Assembly (NCBI RefSeq): GCF_003337215.1
Contig: NZ_QPIG01000001.1
Coordinates: 620,001 to 684,000 of the forward strand
Length of the DNA: 64,000 nt
Direction of reading: 5' to 3'
DNA from: Oceanihabitans sediminis
Lineage (GTDB): Bacteria > Bacteroidota > Bacteroidia > Flavobacteriales > Flavobacteriaceae
Each line of letters opens with the position of its first letter. The first letter of the stretch is position 1. A program made the translations under genes and the position numbers. Below the pieces are notes generated by a model. The model made no database searches, was not told where the DNA came from, and saw only the letters and a program-made list of their open reading frames with translations. Positions 8,528 to 17,004 of this stretch are shown in pieces.

Positions 8528-9393
8528 TATTTTTTATTCAAAAGGCCTAATAAATTTTTACCGTATCCACTCTTCATTAAAGGCTCTGCAAGCTCTTTAA
8601 ATTGTTTTTCCGAGATATAACCCATTTCAAAAGCCGCAGCTTCAATGGAGCCTATTTTAAGCCCTTGACGCTCTTCAATAACCTCAACAAATTGTGAGGC
8701 TTGCATTAGTGACTGAAATGTCCCCGTATCTAACCAAGCTGTTCCTCTATCTAGTATGCTAACACTTAGTTTTCCTTTGCTTAGATAAGCTTTATTTACA
8801 TCTGTAATTTCAAGTTCTCCTCTATGGCTTGGTTTAATGTTTTTAGCTATTTGAACAACGGAATTATCGTAAAAATAAATACCAGGCACCGCATAATTAG
8901 ATTTAGGGTTCTCAGGTTTTTCTTCTATAGAAATTGCATGACCTTCTTTATCAAACTCTACTACACCATAGCGTTCCGGGTCATGAACTCTGTAAGCATA
9001 AATAATTCCTCCGTCTGGGTCATTATTACTTTGTAATAACTCGGATAGACCGGTTCCGTAAAAAATATTATCTCCTAATATTAAAGCAACTTTATCATCT
9101 CCAATAAATTCTTCACCAATAATAAAAGCTTCTGCTAAACCGTTTGGGCTTTCTTGGACTTCATAAGAAAAGGAACATCCTAAGCTCTTACCGTCCCCTA
9201 ATAAATCCTTAAACAGCGGTAAATCCTTAGGTGTAGAAATTATTAAAATATCTCTAATACCTGCGTACATTAAGGTTGAAAGTGGATAATAAATCATTGG
9301 TTTATCGTAAATAGGCATTAGCTGCTTACTTACTGATAAAGTTAATGGATGAAGTCTCGTTCCTGATCCTCCTGCTAGTATAATTCCTTTCAT
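8527..9393 (-). CDS. rfbA: Glucose-1-phosphate thymidylyltransferase
   Basis: Makes dTDP-glucose from dTTP and glucose-1-phosphate. It is a 288-residue nucleotidyltransferase with [11 protein letters not shown] at residues 8-18, the substrate-loop segment [25 protein letters not shown], and [20 protein letters not shown]. The C-terminal [20 protein letters not shown] also matches RmlA. It ends 1 bp into rfbC and begins 35 bp after rfbB. Confidence 0.97.
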   Translation of the reverse strand: MKGIILAGGSGTRLHPLTLSVSKQLMPIYDKPMIYYPLSTLMYAGIRDILIISTPKDLPLFKDLLGDGKSLGCSFSYEVQESPNGLAEAFIIGEEFIGDDKVALILGDNIFYGTGLSELLQSNNDPDGGIIYAYRVHDPERYGVVEFDKEGHAISIEEKPENPKSNYAVPGIYFYDNSVVQIAKNIKPSHRGELEITDVNKAYLSKGKLSVSILDRGTAWLDTGTFQSLMQASQFVEVIEERQGLKIGSIEAAAFEMGYISEKQFKELAEPLMKSGYGKNLLGLLNKK

Positions 9394-9428
9394 AGAAAGC
9401 TATATTTTTATTACTACGAAGGTGGTAA

Positions 9429-10484
9429 TTAACTATATTGTTTTTCGTAGTAAGATTGGTAAGCGCCACTTGTAACGTTATCTAACCAATCTTTGTTAGT
9501 TAAATACCAATCGATGGTCTTTTTTAATCCTTGTTCAAAAGTTACGGATGGTTTCCAACCTAATTCTTTATTAATTTTTGATGCGTCAATAGCGTATCTT
9601 AAATCATGTCCTGGGCGATCTTTAACGTAGGTAATCAACTTTTCTGAAGAATCCTTTTCTCTCCCTAGAGCAACATCCATTTGTTGGCAAAGCAACTTGA
9701 CAAGATCGATGTTTTTCCACTCGTTAAAACCTCCGATATTATATGTTTCTCCTTGGTTTCCTTTATGAAAAACTAAATCTATAGCTATGGCGTGATCTAC
9801 AACATAAAGCCAATCTCTTGTATAATTTCCATCACCGTAAACAGGTAGTGGCTTGTTATTAATTATATTATTAATAAATAGCGGAATTAATTTTTCTGGG
9901 AACTGATTTTGTCCATAGTTATTAGAACAGTTTGTAATTACGTAAGGCAGGCCATAAGTTTCACCATAGGCTCTTACAAAATGATCGGAACTTGCTTTTG
10001 AAGCGGAATACGGAGAGTTTGGATCGTAGGAGGTAGTTTCTGTAAACAAACCAGTTTCTCCTAGGGTTCCATAAACCTCATCGGTACTAATATGATAAAA
10101 TAGTTTATTCTTGAAATTATCTTTCCAAAGATTTTTAAACGCATTTAATAAAATCATGGTTCCAATAACATTTGTTTTTACAAATGCTAAAGGATCTGTA
10201 ATAGACCTATCAACGTGAGATTCTGCTGCCAAATGAATTACAGCATCAAATTGATGCTCTGTAAAAAGGGCATTAATAAAACCTTCGTTAGTAATATCGC
10301 CTTTTATAAATGTATAATTAGAAGCGGTTTCTACATCTGTAAGATTCTCTAAGTTCCCAGCATAGGTTAAACTATCTAAATTAAAAACATGGTAATCTGG
10401 ATATTTGTTTACAAATAACCGTACAACATGAGAACCAATAAAACCTGCTCCACCAGTAATTAATATAGATTTATTATGCTTCAT
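9429..10484 (-). CDS. rfbB: dTDP-glucose 4,6-dehydratase
   Basis: A 351-residue extended SDR enzyme that turns dTDP-glucose into dTDP-4-keto-6-deoxyglucose. It shows TGGAGFIGSHVVR at residues 10-22, the HLAAESHVDRSI segment, STDEVYG, and the catalytic YSASKASSDH. The late RPGHDLRYAIDASKI segment is specific for RmlB. Its start lies inside the last 11 bp of the Wzz-like gene, which suggests that sugar synthesis and chain-length control share one transcript. Confidence 0.97.
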   Translation of the reverse strand: MKHNKSILITGGAGFIGSHVVRLFVNKYPDYHVFNLDSLTYAGNLENLTDVETASNYTFIKGDITNEGFINALFTEHQFDAVIHLAAESHVDRSITDPLAFVKTNVIGTMILLNAFKNLWKDNFKNKLFYHISTDEVYGTLGETGLFTETTSYDPNSPYSASKASSDHFVRAYGETYGLPYVITNCSNNYGQNQFPEKLIPLFINNIINNKPLPVYGDGNYTRDWLYVVDHAIAIDLVFHKGNQGETYNIGGFNEWKNIDLVKLLCQQMDVALGREKDSSEKLITYVKDRPGHDLRYAIDASKINKELGWKPSVTFEQGLKKTIDWYLTNKDWLDNVTSGAYQSYYEKQYS

Positions 10485-11529
10485 AGTTTACTATAAATCT
10501 TATGATATTTTTTCCAGTAAAAACAAAGCACAGGGTAACAAACGCAGCTAGAGGGAAAATAAGTGTGTATACTCTCCAAATTGAGGTGTACTTTTCTCCT
10601 GTATCTTGAAAACTTGATAGGGTATCAAAATAAACATCTTCTTCTACTTTTTGAGCATCTAATTCACTTAAAGCTTGTCTCAACTGCATACTTTCTTTTA
10701 GTAATTCATACTCTTTAGTTTTAGTTCGCTCTTGTATAAAACTCATTCCATCCTTGGTTGTATAAGACCCTTTGTTAGAATTTGCCTCATCATTCATCAC
10801 ATCAATATATACTTTTTGTAAAGAATCTACTTGCTTAATAGATGATAAAATATTCTGTCTTTCAATAGAGATTAAGGAATCTCTTTTTTGCATTTTCTTT
10901 ACAGAATAGGTGTTTGTGAAAGTCGTATTTAGTCCCTCCTCTAAAGATCTAAAAATATCTTTTTTATGTGAAAAAACTTCAATTTGAAATACATCTCCAG
11001 AATAAATACTTCTATTTTCAACAAATTCTTTAAAACTAATATTTTTAGCCCTAGAACTATCTATTGATTTTAGAAATTCATCGTATTGAACTATTTTATC
11101 GTTTTCATTTTCTGGTCCAGAATGAATATCAAAACTTATAATCTGTTTAGTATCTTCTTCACTGATATTGAAAATCTCCTGCAACTGTGCATAATCCTTT
11201 TCATTTATTAAAGCATTATAATATTTTATATTAGTAACTAACTGATATTTAGAATCAAAATAAGGCTTTACTAGCATTTGAGAAGTATAGACGTCTCGCT
11301 GAGTTTTTTGAATAATAAAACCTAGTATAGCTGAAACTAGAACTACTGAAGCTATTAACTTAAAGTTTCTAATAAATGGTTTTAAAGCGTAAATAAAGAA
11401 GGAAAATATTCCTTTTATTATTTTATAGAAAAAATTAATTACGCGGTTTATACTTTTCCCGAAATAATCGAAGAGAACCAATAAATCTACTTCTTCATTG
11501 TTTCTGTTTTGAGGTAATTTATCACTCAT
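10474..11529 (-). CDS. Wzz-like chain-length determinant family membrane protein
   Basis: A 351-residue protein with the polysaccharide copolymerase layout: a cytoplasmic N-terminus, a membrane helix around residues 57-75 (LIASVVLVSAILGFII), a periplasmic region with long charged helices, and a second helix around 320-340 (FPLAAFVTLCFVFTG). No C-terminal tyrosine kinase is fused. The N-terminal 50 residues are longer than in E. coli Wzz and hold an extra amphipathic, aromatic stretch. Position next to rfbB and a flippase supports a part in setting glycan chain length or in export. Sequence identity to Wzz is low to the eye, so the subfamily is uncertain. Confidence 0.75.
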   Translation of the reverse strand: MSDKLPQNRNNEEVDLLVLFDYFGKSINRVINFFYKIIKGIFSFFIYALKPFIRNFKLIASVVLVSAILGFIIQKTQRDVYTSQMLVKPYFDSKYQLVTNIKYYNALINEKDYAQLQEIFNISEEDTKQIISFDIHSGPENENDKIVQYDEFLKSIDSSRAKNISFKEFVENRSIYSGDVFQIEVFSHKKDIFRSLEEGLNTTFTNTYSVKKMQKRDSLISIERQNILSSIKQVDSLQKVYIDVMNDEANSNKGSYTTKDGMSFIQERTKTKEYELLKESMQLRQALSELDAQKVEEDVYFDTLSSFQDTGEKYTSIWRVYTLIFPLAAFVTLCFVFTGKNIIRFIVNYEA

Positions 11530-11534
11530 AGAGG

Positions 11535-13223
11535 TTAATTAAATATTTGTTCTAATATTTTTCTTGTTATTAAATAAGTTGGTTTTACTCCCGATGTTCC
11601 TAAACCACCAGAGGCTAATGTGCTTCCTGTTTCTAAAGGATTATCACTTGCATAATATGCATAACGCACTTTTACATCTTCATTGATGCTTCCTCTTACC
11701 TTAGAGGCTGCCTGAATTGCTTTTTGGTAATGTGCCCCTTCCATTTCAAGTCCGATGACATTCCAAGTTGAATTGTAGAAGAATTTTAAAATATCCTTGT
11801 TCTGTAATGAAGTTCCTAAAACAGTAATCATAGACCCTTCGTAAACTTCTAGTCCTTGCCCGTCTAAATCGGCTTTACTTAACTCATTTTTAAAAGGGTA
11901 ATTATCTGCTGTTCCTTCAAAAATATGTGCTGAAGGTATCATAATATCTCCTTTTCCTCCTTCTAAAATACCAGCTTTCCCCATAATAGAAATAGAGTCT
12001 ACATACAGGTGTATATCTGATTCTTCTTGTTTATATGGTTTTAAAAGCTCATCAATAGTTTCGTATGCTTGTTCACCAAAAGCATAATCCATTACAACAA
12101 TAATTGGCTTCTCTTCTTTTAATTTTTTAGCATTGACTTTAATATCAATTTTTGAAAAATCAATCTTATCGATATCAAAAATCTGAACATTGATATTTGT
12201 TCCAGAAGAATCTTCAACATAAATCATCCCTTTTTGTAGGGCTTCTTTTGTTACTTTGTTACGTAGGTCTGAACTATCTTTATGACTTATTGCTTCATAA
12301 ACTTGAAAAATATCTTTTTTGGCTACTAATGTTTTTAATGCATTAGGAGCAAAAAGCGTATTCATGACACTATGCATATTCGCACTTATAATATGAATTG
12401 GCCTTTCTAACAATCCATTTTTGTGTAAAATAGATTTAATATTGTTAGCCCAAATTTCTCCATGAATATGATGACCTAGTCTTTCTCTTAAAACTGGAGT
12501 AAAAGTTATGGTTCTTCTGTTGTTGTTTACAACTTCTTCTATAGCCAATTTTCCTAACCAATAAACGATGTGTAATAATCTTTCTGGTTGATTTGGTGTT
12601 GCAAATTCTTCATATACTTCTAAAATTTCATTGAAGGTTCTTCCTAAAATATTAGCAGTATGCGTAATTGCAATTTCACGTTCTGGCTGTGTAAGTTTCT
12701 TTTTAGTTGTTACAGCTTTCTCTAATTTAATCCAATCTCTAGTTGTAGCTCCGTCTTCATTAATTAAAACGCGTTTGCTAATCTTATGTGATTCAACAAA
12801 AAGGAAAGTTAAATGCGTAAGTATATCATAAATCTCCGAACGACCACGAGTAATCTCAATGTTCATTTGTTCTTCATCAATTCTATAACAATTACGTCTT
12901 CTTTTTGGCGGAATAATTGCCTTAAAATGCGAGTTAGCATAGCCTTCATCACTAGTTAAATTGATAAAAGTACACTCTTCTATTCCTATTGGTAACCTAT
13001 CTATTACGTAAAGTAGTCCTTCTAATTCTGCTTTTTCTGAACCAATAGACCCATATATTTCAGGTCTTAAAAGCAGTAAAGCTTCTCTTAATGTTTCACC
13101 AGAAACTCCCATTGGTTTATAAAAACCTCTATTAAATAGGTGTCTCATGGTAATATACATACGTTCTATAGCGTTCGAGCTTTCTTGAGCTCTTGTTCTT
13201 GCATGTTGTTTTATATTACTCAT
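11535..13223 (-). CDS. DUF6909-like conserved protein of unknown function
   Basis: A 562-residue soluble protein that I recognise as a family conserved in Bacteroidota, annotated from memory as DUF6909. No signal peptide or membrane segment is visible. The N-terminal 190 residues are mostly helical. The C-terminal third contains VIGLEMEGAHYQKAIQAA near residue 495, which resembles the nucleoside-binding E-M-E-(G/A) segment of nucleoside phosphorylases, and ends near a Gly-rich S-T-L-A-S-G-G-L-G-T-S-G. That likeness is only local; a catalytic function is not established. The gene ends 5 bp before the Wzz-like gene, in the same direction. Confidence 0.75.
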   Translation of the reverse strand: MSNIKQHARTRAQESSNAIERMYITMRHLFNRGFYKPMGVSGETLREALLLLRPEIYGSIGSEKAELEGLLYVIDRLPIGIEECTFINLTSDEGYANSHFKAIIPPKRRRNCYRIDEEQMNIEITRGRSEIYDILTHLTFLFVESHKISKRVLINEDGATTRDWIKLEKAVTTKKKLTQPEREIAITHTANILGRTFNEILEVYEEFATPNQPERLLHIVYWLGKLAIEEVVNNNRRTITFTPVLRERLGHHIHGEIWANNIKSILHKNGLLERPIHIISANMHSVMNTLFAPNALKTLVAKKDIFQVYEAISHKDSSDLRNKVTKEALQKGMIYVEDSSGTNINVQIFDIDKIDFSKIDIKVNAKKLKEEKPIIVVMDYAFGEQAYETIDELLKPYKQEESDIHLYVDSISIMGKAGILEGGKGDIMIPSAHIFEGTADNYPFKNELSKADLDGQGLEVYEGSMITVLGTSLQNKDILKFFYNSTWNVIGLEMEGAHYQKAIQAASKVRGSINEDVKVRYAYYASDNPLETGSTLASGGLGTSGVKPTYLITRKILEQIFN

Positions 13224-13251
13224 ATACTTTGTTTGACTTACAAATATAGGA

Positions 13252-14754
13252 TTATTTAGTTAACCCTAAGTCTGCTAATTTATCAGCTATTTTCCTATCA
13301 TTAGACAAGCGAGGCAATTTATTTTGTCCGCCTAGTTTTCCTATAGATTTCATATAATCCTGAAACCCTCCTTTTTTCACTTTAGTAAGCTTTAAGGGCT
13401 GCAATACTTTACCTTCTATTAAATCTAAATAATATGAATTTTGTTTTTGTAAAGATGCATCTATTTTTTGCGCTAAAGCGGAAATGTTTTCTGGTTCTTT
13501 TTCAAATTCTACAAACCATTCATGGTATGGTAATCCTTCGGAAGGACTTATTTGAGGAGCTACTGTAAACTCTGAAACTTCTGCATCGCTACCAACCAAA
13601 GCTTCTTGAATAGCCTGTTCTACTTCTTTTCCAATTACATGCTCTCCAAAAGCCGAGATAAAGTGTTTTATTCTACCGGAAACAATCACTCTATACGGTT
13701 TTGTTGAAGTAAACTGAACCGTATCTCCAATATTATAAGCCCAAAGTCCTGCAGTTGTAGAGATAATCATCACATAATTTACTCCAATTTCTACATCTGC
13801 AATCGTTATTCTTTTTGGGTTTTCGGTATAAAAATCATCTGCTTTAATAAACTCATAAAAGATTCCGGAATTTAATTGCAAAAGCATTCCTTTTTCATGT
13901 TGTTTATCTTGGTAAGCAAAAAATCCTTCGCTTGCAGGATAAAGCTCAATACTATCTACTTTTCTACCTATTAAACTTTCAAATTTTGCTCTATAGGGTT
14001 CGTAATTTACTCCACCGAAAATAAACAAATTGAAGTTTTTAAAAATATCGCCAACCTTCATTCCTGTTCTTTCTTGAAGCTTTTCAAAATACATTTGCAC
14101 CCACGAAGGAATTCCAGAAATAATAGTCATGTTTTCCGGAAGTGTCTCTTCTACAATAGCATTTACTTTAGTTTCCCAATCTTCAATACAGTTTGTTTTT
14201 AAAGATGGCATTCTATTTTTCTGTAGGTATTTAGGCACATAATGCGCTACAATACCTGAAAGCCTTCCTAATTGAATGCCGTTTTGTTTTTCTAAAACCG
14301 GAGAGCCTTGTAGGAAGATCATTTTTCCGTCTACAAACTTCGCGTTGCCTGTTTCATGAATATACATTAAAATGGCATTTCTAGCAGCCTCTACATGTGT
14401 TGGCATACTCTCTTTGGTAATAGGAATATATTTTGCACCAGAAGTAGTTCCTGAGGTTTTTGCAAAGTAAAGTGGCTTCCCTTTCCAAAGTATGTTTTCT
14501 TCTCCCGCAACTACCCTATCTACATAAGGTTTTAAAGCTTCATAATCTCTTACCGGAACGCGATTAACAAAATCGTTATGATTGTTAACACTTACAAAAT
14601 CGTGGTCTTTTCCAAATTGGGTAGAAACAGCCTCGCTAATTAGCTTTTGAAAGACTTTGTTTTGTGTTTCAATAGGGTTATTGGCCCATTTTTGAATAGA
14701 CTTATAGATGATTTTTGCAAATGGTTTTGCTAAAGCTGCTTTTAGTGATAACAT
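13252..14754 (-). CDS. GH3 auxin-responsive promoter family protein (acyl-adenylate fold)
   Basis: A 500-residue protein of the GH3 family, in the ANL adenylating superfamily. The ATP-binding motif YFAKTSGTTSGAKYIPIT is at residues 96-113, with a later LYPASEGFFAYQ and a C-terminal GRIKHFISAFGEHVIG hinge segment. Plant GH3 enzymes join amino acids to acyl acids; the bacterial substrate is not known. The gene starts immediately after the stop of the M23 peptidase gene (TAA then ATG), so they are a tight pair. This pairing suggests an envelope-related role, but only by context. Confidence 0.88.
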   Translation of the reverse strand: MLSLKAALAKPFAKIIYKSIQKWANNPIETQNKVFQKLISEAVSTQFGKDHDFVSVNNHNDFVNRVPVRDYEALKPYVDRVVAGEENILWKGKPLYFAKTSGTTSGAKYIPITKESMPTHVEAARNAILMYIHETGNAKFVDGKMIFLQGSPVLEKQNGIQLGRLSGIVAHYVPKYLQKNRMPSLKTNCIEDWETKVNAIVEETLPENMTIISGIPSWVQMYFEKLQERTGMKVGDIFKNFNLFIFGGVNYEPYRAKFESLIGRKVDSIELYPASEGFFAYQDKQHEKGMLLQLNSGIFYEFIKADDFYTENPKRITIADVEIGVNYVMIISTTAGLWAYNIGDTVQFTSTKPYRVIVSGRIKHFISAFGEHVIGKEVEQAIQEALVGSDAEVSEFTVAPQISPSEGLPYHEWFVEFEKEPENISALAQKIDASLQKQNSYYLDLIEGKVLQPLKLTKVKKGGFQDYMKSIGKLGGQNKLPRLSNDRKIADKLADLGLTK

Positions 14755-15624
14755 TTATTCGAAATCTATAAAATTGGTTGGGTTTATTGGGTAACCATCA
14801 CTCCAAAGTTCAAAATGTAAATGTGGTCCAGAACTTAATTCTCCTGTATTTCCTGACATAGCAATAACTTCTCCTGCTTTTACCAAGTCTCCTTGTTCTT
14901 TAGTTAAAGAAGCATTGTGTTTATATACAGAAATTAATCCGTGGCTATGTTCTACAATAATAACGTGCCCTGTTTTGGTTGTCCACTCTGCAAAAATTAC
15001 AATACCATCTGCAGTAGATTTAATTGGGGTGTTTTTAGCTAAAACAATATCTACAGCATAGTGTTTTTCTTTGGCGTTATATGGTGATGAAATAGTTCCG
15101 TTTGCTGGTGGAAATAATATAAAACTAGCTTTTGAAATTGCAGATTCAAACAGGTTGTATTTATCTTCTTTATCTACTTTTTCACGAAGTAAAGAATCTT
15201 CTTTTATAGGCGCAAGATCTATATCTCTTACATCTAGTTTTGCTGCTTCTACAATAGAATCTTTATTAAAATCTAAACTACTTAGTTCGCCGTGTAATAC
15301 TTTTTTGATAGACTCGAAGTAACGCTCATTAATAGCTATTACTTTTTCTAAGGAATCTGTTTTATAATTTAATATAGTAGCTTTCTTCTTTAAAGCTGTT
15401 GAAGAATAACCTGGAATATATTCTTTTAAAGGTGTAAAAGCGATTAAAATAGTTGTTGAAACTACAATAAAAATGGAAGAAAGTGCAAGCAATACAAAAA
15501 CATTCAGTCTTGTTAATTTAAAAGACAGACGTTCTTCAAAAGTATCTTCATTTAGGATAACTAGCCGATACTTGTTCAGTAGCTTTTTAGCTATTTTTTT
15601 TTCTTTTTTCTTTTTTGCTTTCAT
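14755..15624 (-). CDS. M23 family metallopeptidase (LytM/NlpD-like), membrane anchored
   Basis: A 289-residue peptidoglycan hydrolase or activator. It has a basic cytoplasmic tail (residues 1-40), one membrane helix around 43-64, a coiled linker, then a LytM domain from about 170 to 285. The full zinc set is present: His188 and Asp192 in KHYAVD, and His268/His270 in GPHLHFELW. This points to an active endopeptidase rather than a degenerate NlpD-type activator. It is the first gene of the minus-strand block and is divergent from tatA. A TAnnTTTG match lies only 8 bp upstream of the ATG, too close to be a convincing promoter. Confidence 0.92.
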   Translation of the reverse strand: MKAKKKKEKKIAKKLLNKYRLVILNEDTFEERLSFKLTRLNVFVLLALSSIFIVVSTTILIAFTPLKEYIPGYSSTALKKKATILNYKTDSLEKVIAINERYFESIKKVLHGELSSLDFNKDSIVEAAKLDVRDIDLAPIKEDSLLREKVDKEDKYNLFESAISKASFILFPPANGTISSPYNAKEKHYAVDIVLAKNTPIKSTADGIVIFAEWTTKTGHVIIVEHSHGLISVYKHNASLTKEQGDLVKAGEVIAMSGNTGELSSGPHLHFELWSDGYPINPTNFIDFE

Positions 15625-15714
15625 CTTCTAACAAAAGTATGTAAAATTATAAAGTCTCAGGTTTAATATTATACTAAAGTTGCAGTTAAAACGACATAAT
15701 TAAACTTTAATTAT

Positions 15715-15722
15715 TAACTTTG
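15715..15722 (+). promoter_or_regulatory. -7 promoter element (TAACTTTG) for tatA
   Basis: A perfect match to the Bacteroidota -7 consensus TAnnTTTG, 17 bp before the tatA start codon. No clear -33 TTG was found at the usual spacing, so this is a motif call only. Confidence 0.45.
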
Positions 15723-15739
15723 CTCTAAATTTAAAGATT

Positions 15740-15922
15740 ATGATTTTAAATATGACACCTCTTTTTATAGGTTGGCCTCAAGTAGTATTAATCGCTGTTG
15801 TAATTTTACTAATTTTTGGAGGAAAAAAGATTCCAGAACTTATGCGTGGACTAGGTAGCGGAATTAAAGAATTTAAAGACGCTAGCAAAGAAGAAGAGGA
15901 AGAGAAAAACAAGAAAGAGTAG
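15740..15922 (+). CDS. tatA: Sec-independent translocase subunit TatA/E
   Basis: A 60-residue protein with the TatA plan: a short hydrophobic helix ([15 protein letters not shown]), the hinge [21 protein letters not shown], an amphipathic helix, and an acidic/basic tail. It forms the pore of the twin-arginine export system in the inner membrane. The ATG at 15740 is used; an in-frame ATG five codons later (MTPLFIGW) is an equally good start. It stands alone on the plus strand, followed 23 bp later by a strong terminator. No tatC is in the window. Confidence 0.93.
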   Translation: MILNMTPLFIGWPQVVLIAVVILLIFGGKKIPELMRGLGSGIKEFKDASKEEEEEKNKKE

Positions 15923-15945
15923 GTTACCTTATTCTTTTAAATAAG

Positions 15946-15980
15946 AAAAACCAACGTAATTGCATTACGTTGGTTTTTTT
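15946..15980 (+). terminator. Intrinsic terminator after tatA
   Basis: Stem ACCAACGTAAT / ATTACGTTGGT with a 3-base loop, followed by a run of T. It ends the tatA transcript, and the A-rich left flank may also serve the convergent minus-strand gene ending at 16003. Confidence 0.85.
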
Positions 15981-16002
15981 GTGTCTTTTAATTAAAGGAA
16001 AT

Positions 16003-16980
16003 CTACTTTATTTTTATAGACTTTACGATTGCTTCTAACTCAAACATATAATCGCGTTTGGCAACAGATGGAGCAAAGGCAAAACCTTCAACAACCACAT
16101 AACGTTGGTTTGCTTCATCTTCAATCATATAATTAACAAAAGGCCCCGACATGAATGCGTTTTTCATATCCCAAATACCTTTAGTTTCTGTTGTTGGCTT
16201 ATTGTCTACAATAATTTCTGAAAGAAAAGGAGCATAAGCTTCTTCGGTAATCATATAAGCATCTTCTGTTGGTCCTGGGATAAAGTCTTTATTTATTGAA
16301 TCTCTAACCTTAATAATTTGATTTACTAAATTTTCTTCTTTATTAATAGTTTCATACGGAATTGAATAAAGCATTAAATTGGTAGTACCGGTAGTAATAT
16401 CTTTTCTAATCCAGTACACATTATTTTCTTCCTTAGCAATTCTGTAAGCAGTAGGAAAATTGATGGTTAGGCCTAAATTATCTTCAATAGAATTGTTTTT
16501 ATGTAAGGATAAATTGATTCTACGTTGTTTTTCTTTTAACTCTTCATTTTTAAAAGCTGAAACAATTTTTTTAGCATTTTCTGTTATTTGCTGAATGATT
16601 TCCTGTTTTGTTTTTCCGGTAACTAAAACAACTTTTTGTGGGGATGCATAAACATCGCTTGTAAGCTTAACTCCTGCTTCGCTTTCTCCTAATTCTACTT
16701 TAAAAATAGTTCTATTTTTAGTTACAAAATCTGAAAAAACTTGTGGTGGTATTTGCGCCATGGTGAAAATTGGCTCATCCTGTGGTAAACCATAAATTGG
16801 AGCAGCAAGTACATTTCTAATTGCTTCACCAACGGCACCGTCCCAAAGTTCATTATCTACAACTACGGAAATATTGTTAAGAGTTCCTGAGGATTGTGGA
16901 AGGATTCGTTTAGTAGATTTTTCATCATCACAAGAAGTAAACAATAGTAATACCATTGCTACATAAAGAAAATTACGCAT
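16003..16980 (-). CDS. DUF4837 family lipoprotein
   Basis: A 325-residue lipoprotein; the signal MRNFLYVAMVLLLFTSC has its lipobox Cys at 17, followed by acidic residues (DDE). The mature part contains an early GTLNNISVVVDNELWDGAVG, typical of the family that I recall as DUF4837, which is confined to Bacteroidota. Function is unknown. It follows the MltD-like gene by 24 bp on the same strand, so a cell-wall role is possible from context only. Confidence 0.85.
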   Translation of the reverse strand: MRNFLYVAMVLLLFTSCDDEKSTKRILPQSSGTLNNISVVVDNELWDGAVGEAIRNVLAAPIYGLPQDEPIFTMAQIPPQVFSDFVTKNRTIFKVELGESEAGVKLTSDVYASPQKVVLVTGKTKQEIIQQITENAKKIVSAFKNEELKEKQRRINLSLHKNNSIEDNLGLTINFPTAYRIAKEENNVYWIRKDITTGTTNLMLYSIPYETINKEENLVNQIIKVRDSINKDFIPGPTEDAYMITEEAYAPFLSEIIVDNKPTTETKGIWDMKNAFMSGPFVNYMIEDEANQRYVVVEGFAFAPSVAKRDYMFELEAIVKSIKIK

Positions 16981-17004
16981 AATTATTTTATTTTTATAGA
17001 AGTA

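Noticed and set aside
15632-15639. TACTTTTG as promoter of the M23 peptidase gene
   Set aside because: A perfect TAnnTTTG match, but only 8 bp before the ATG; it would need a leaderless message, and no -33 element was found.
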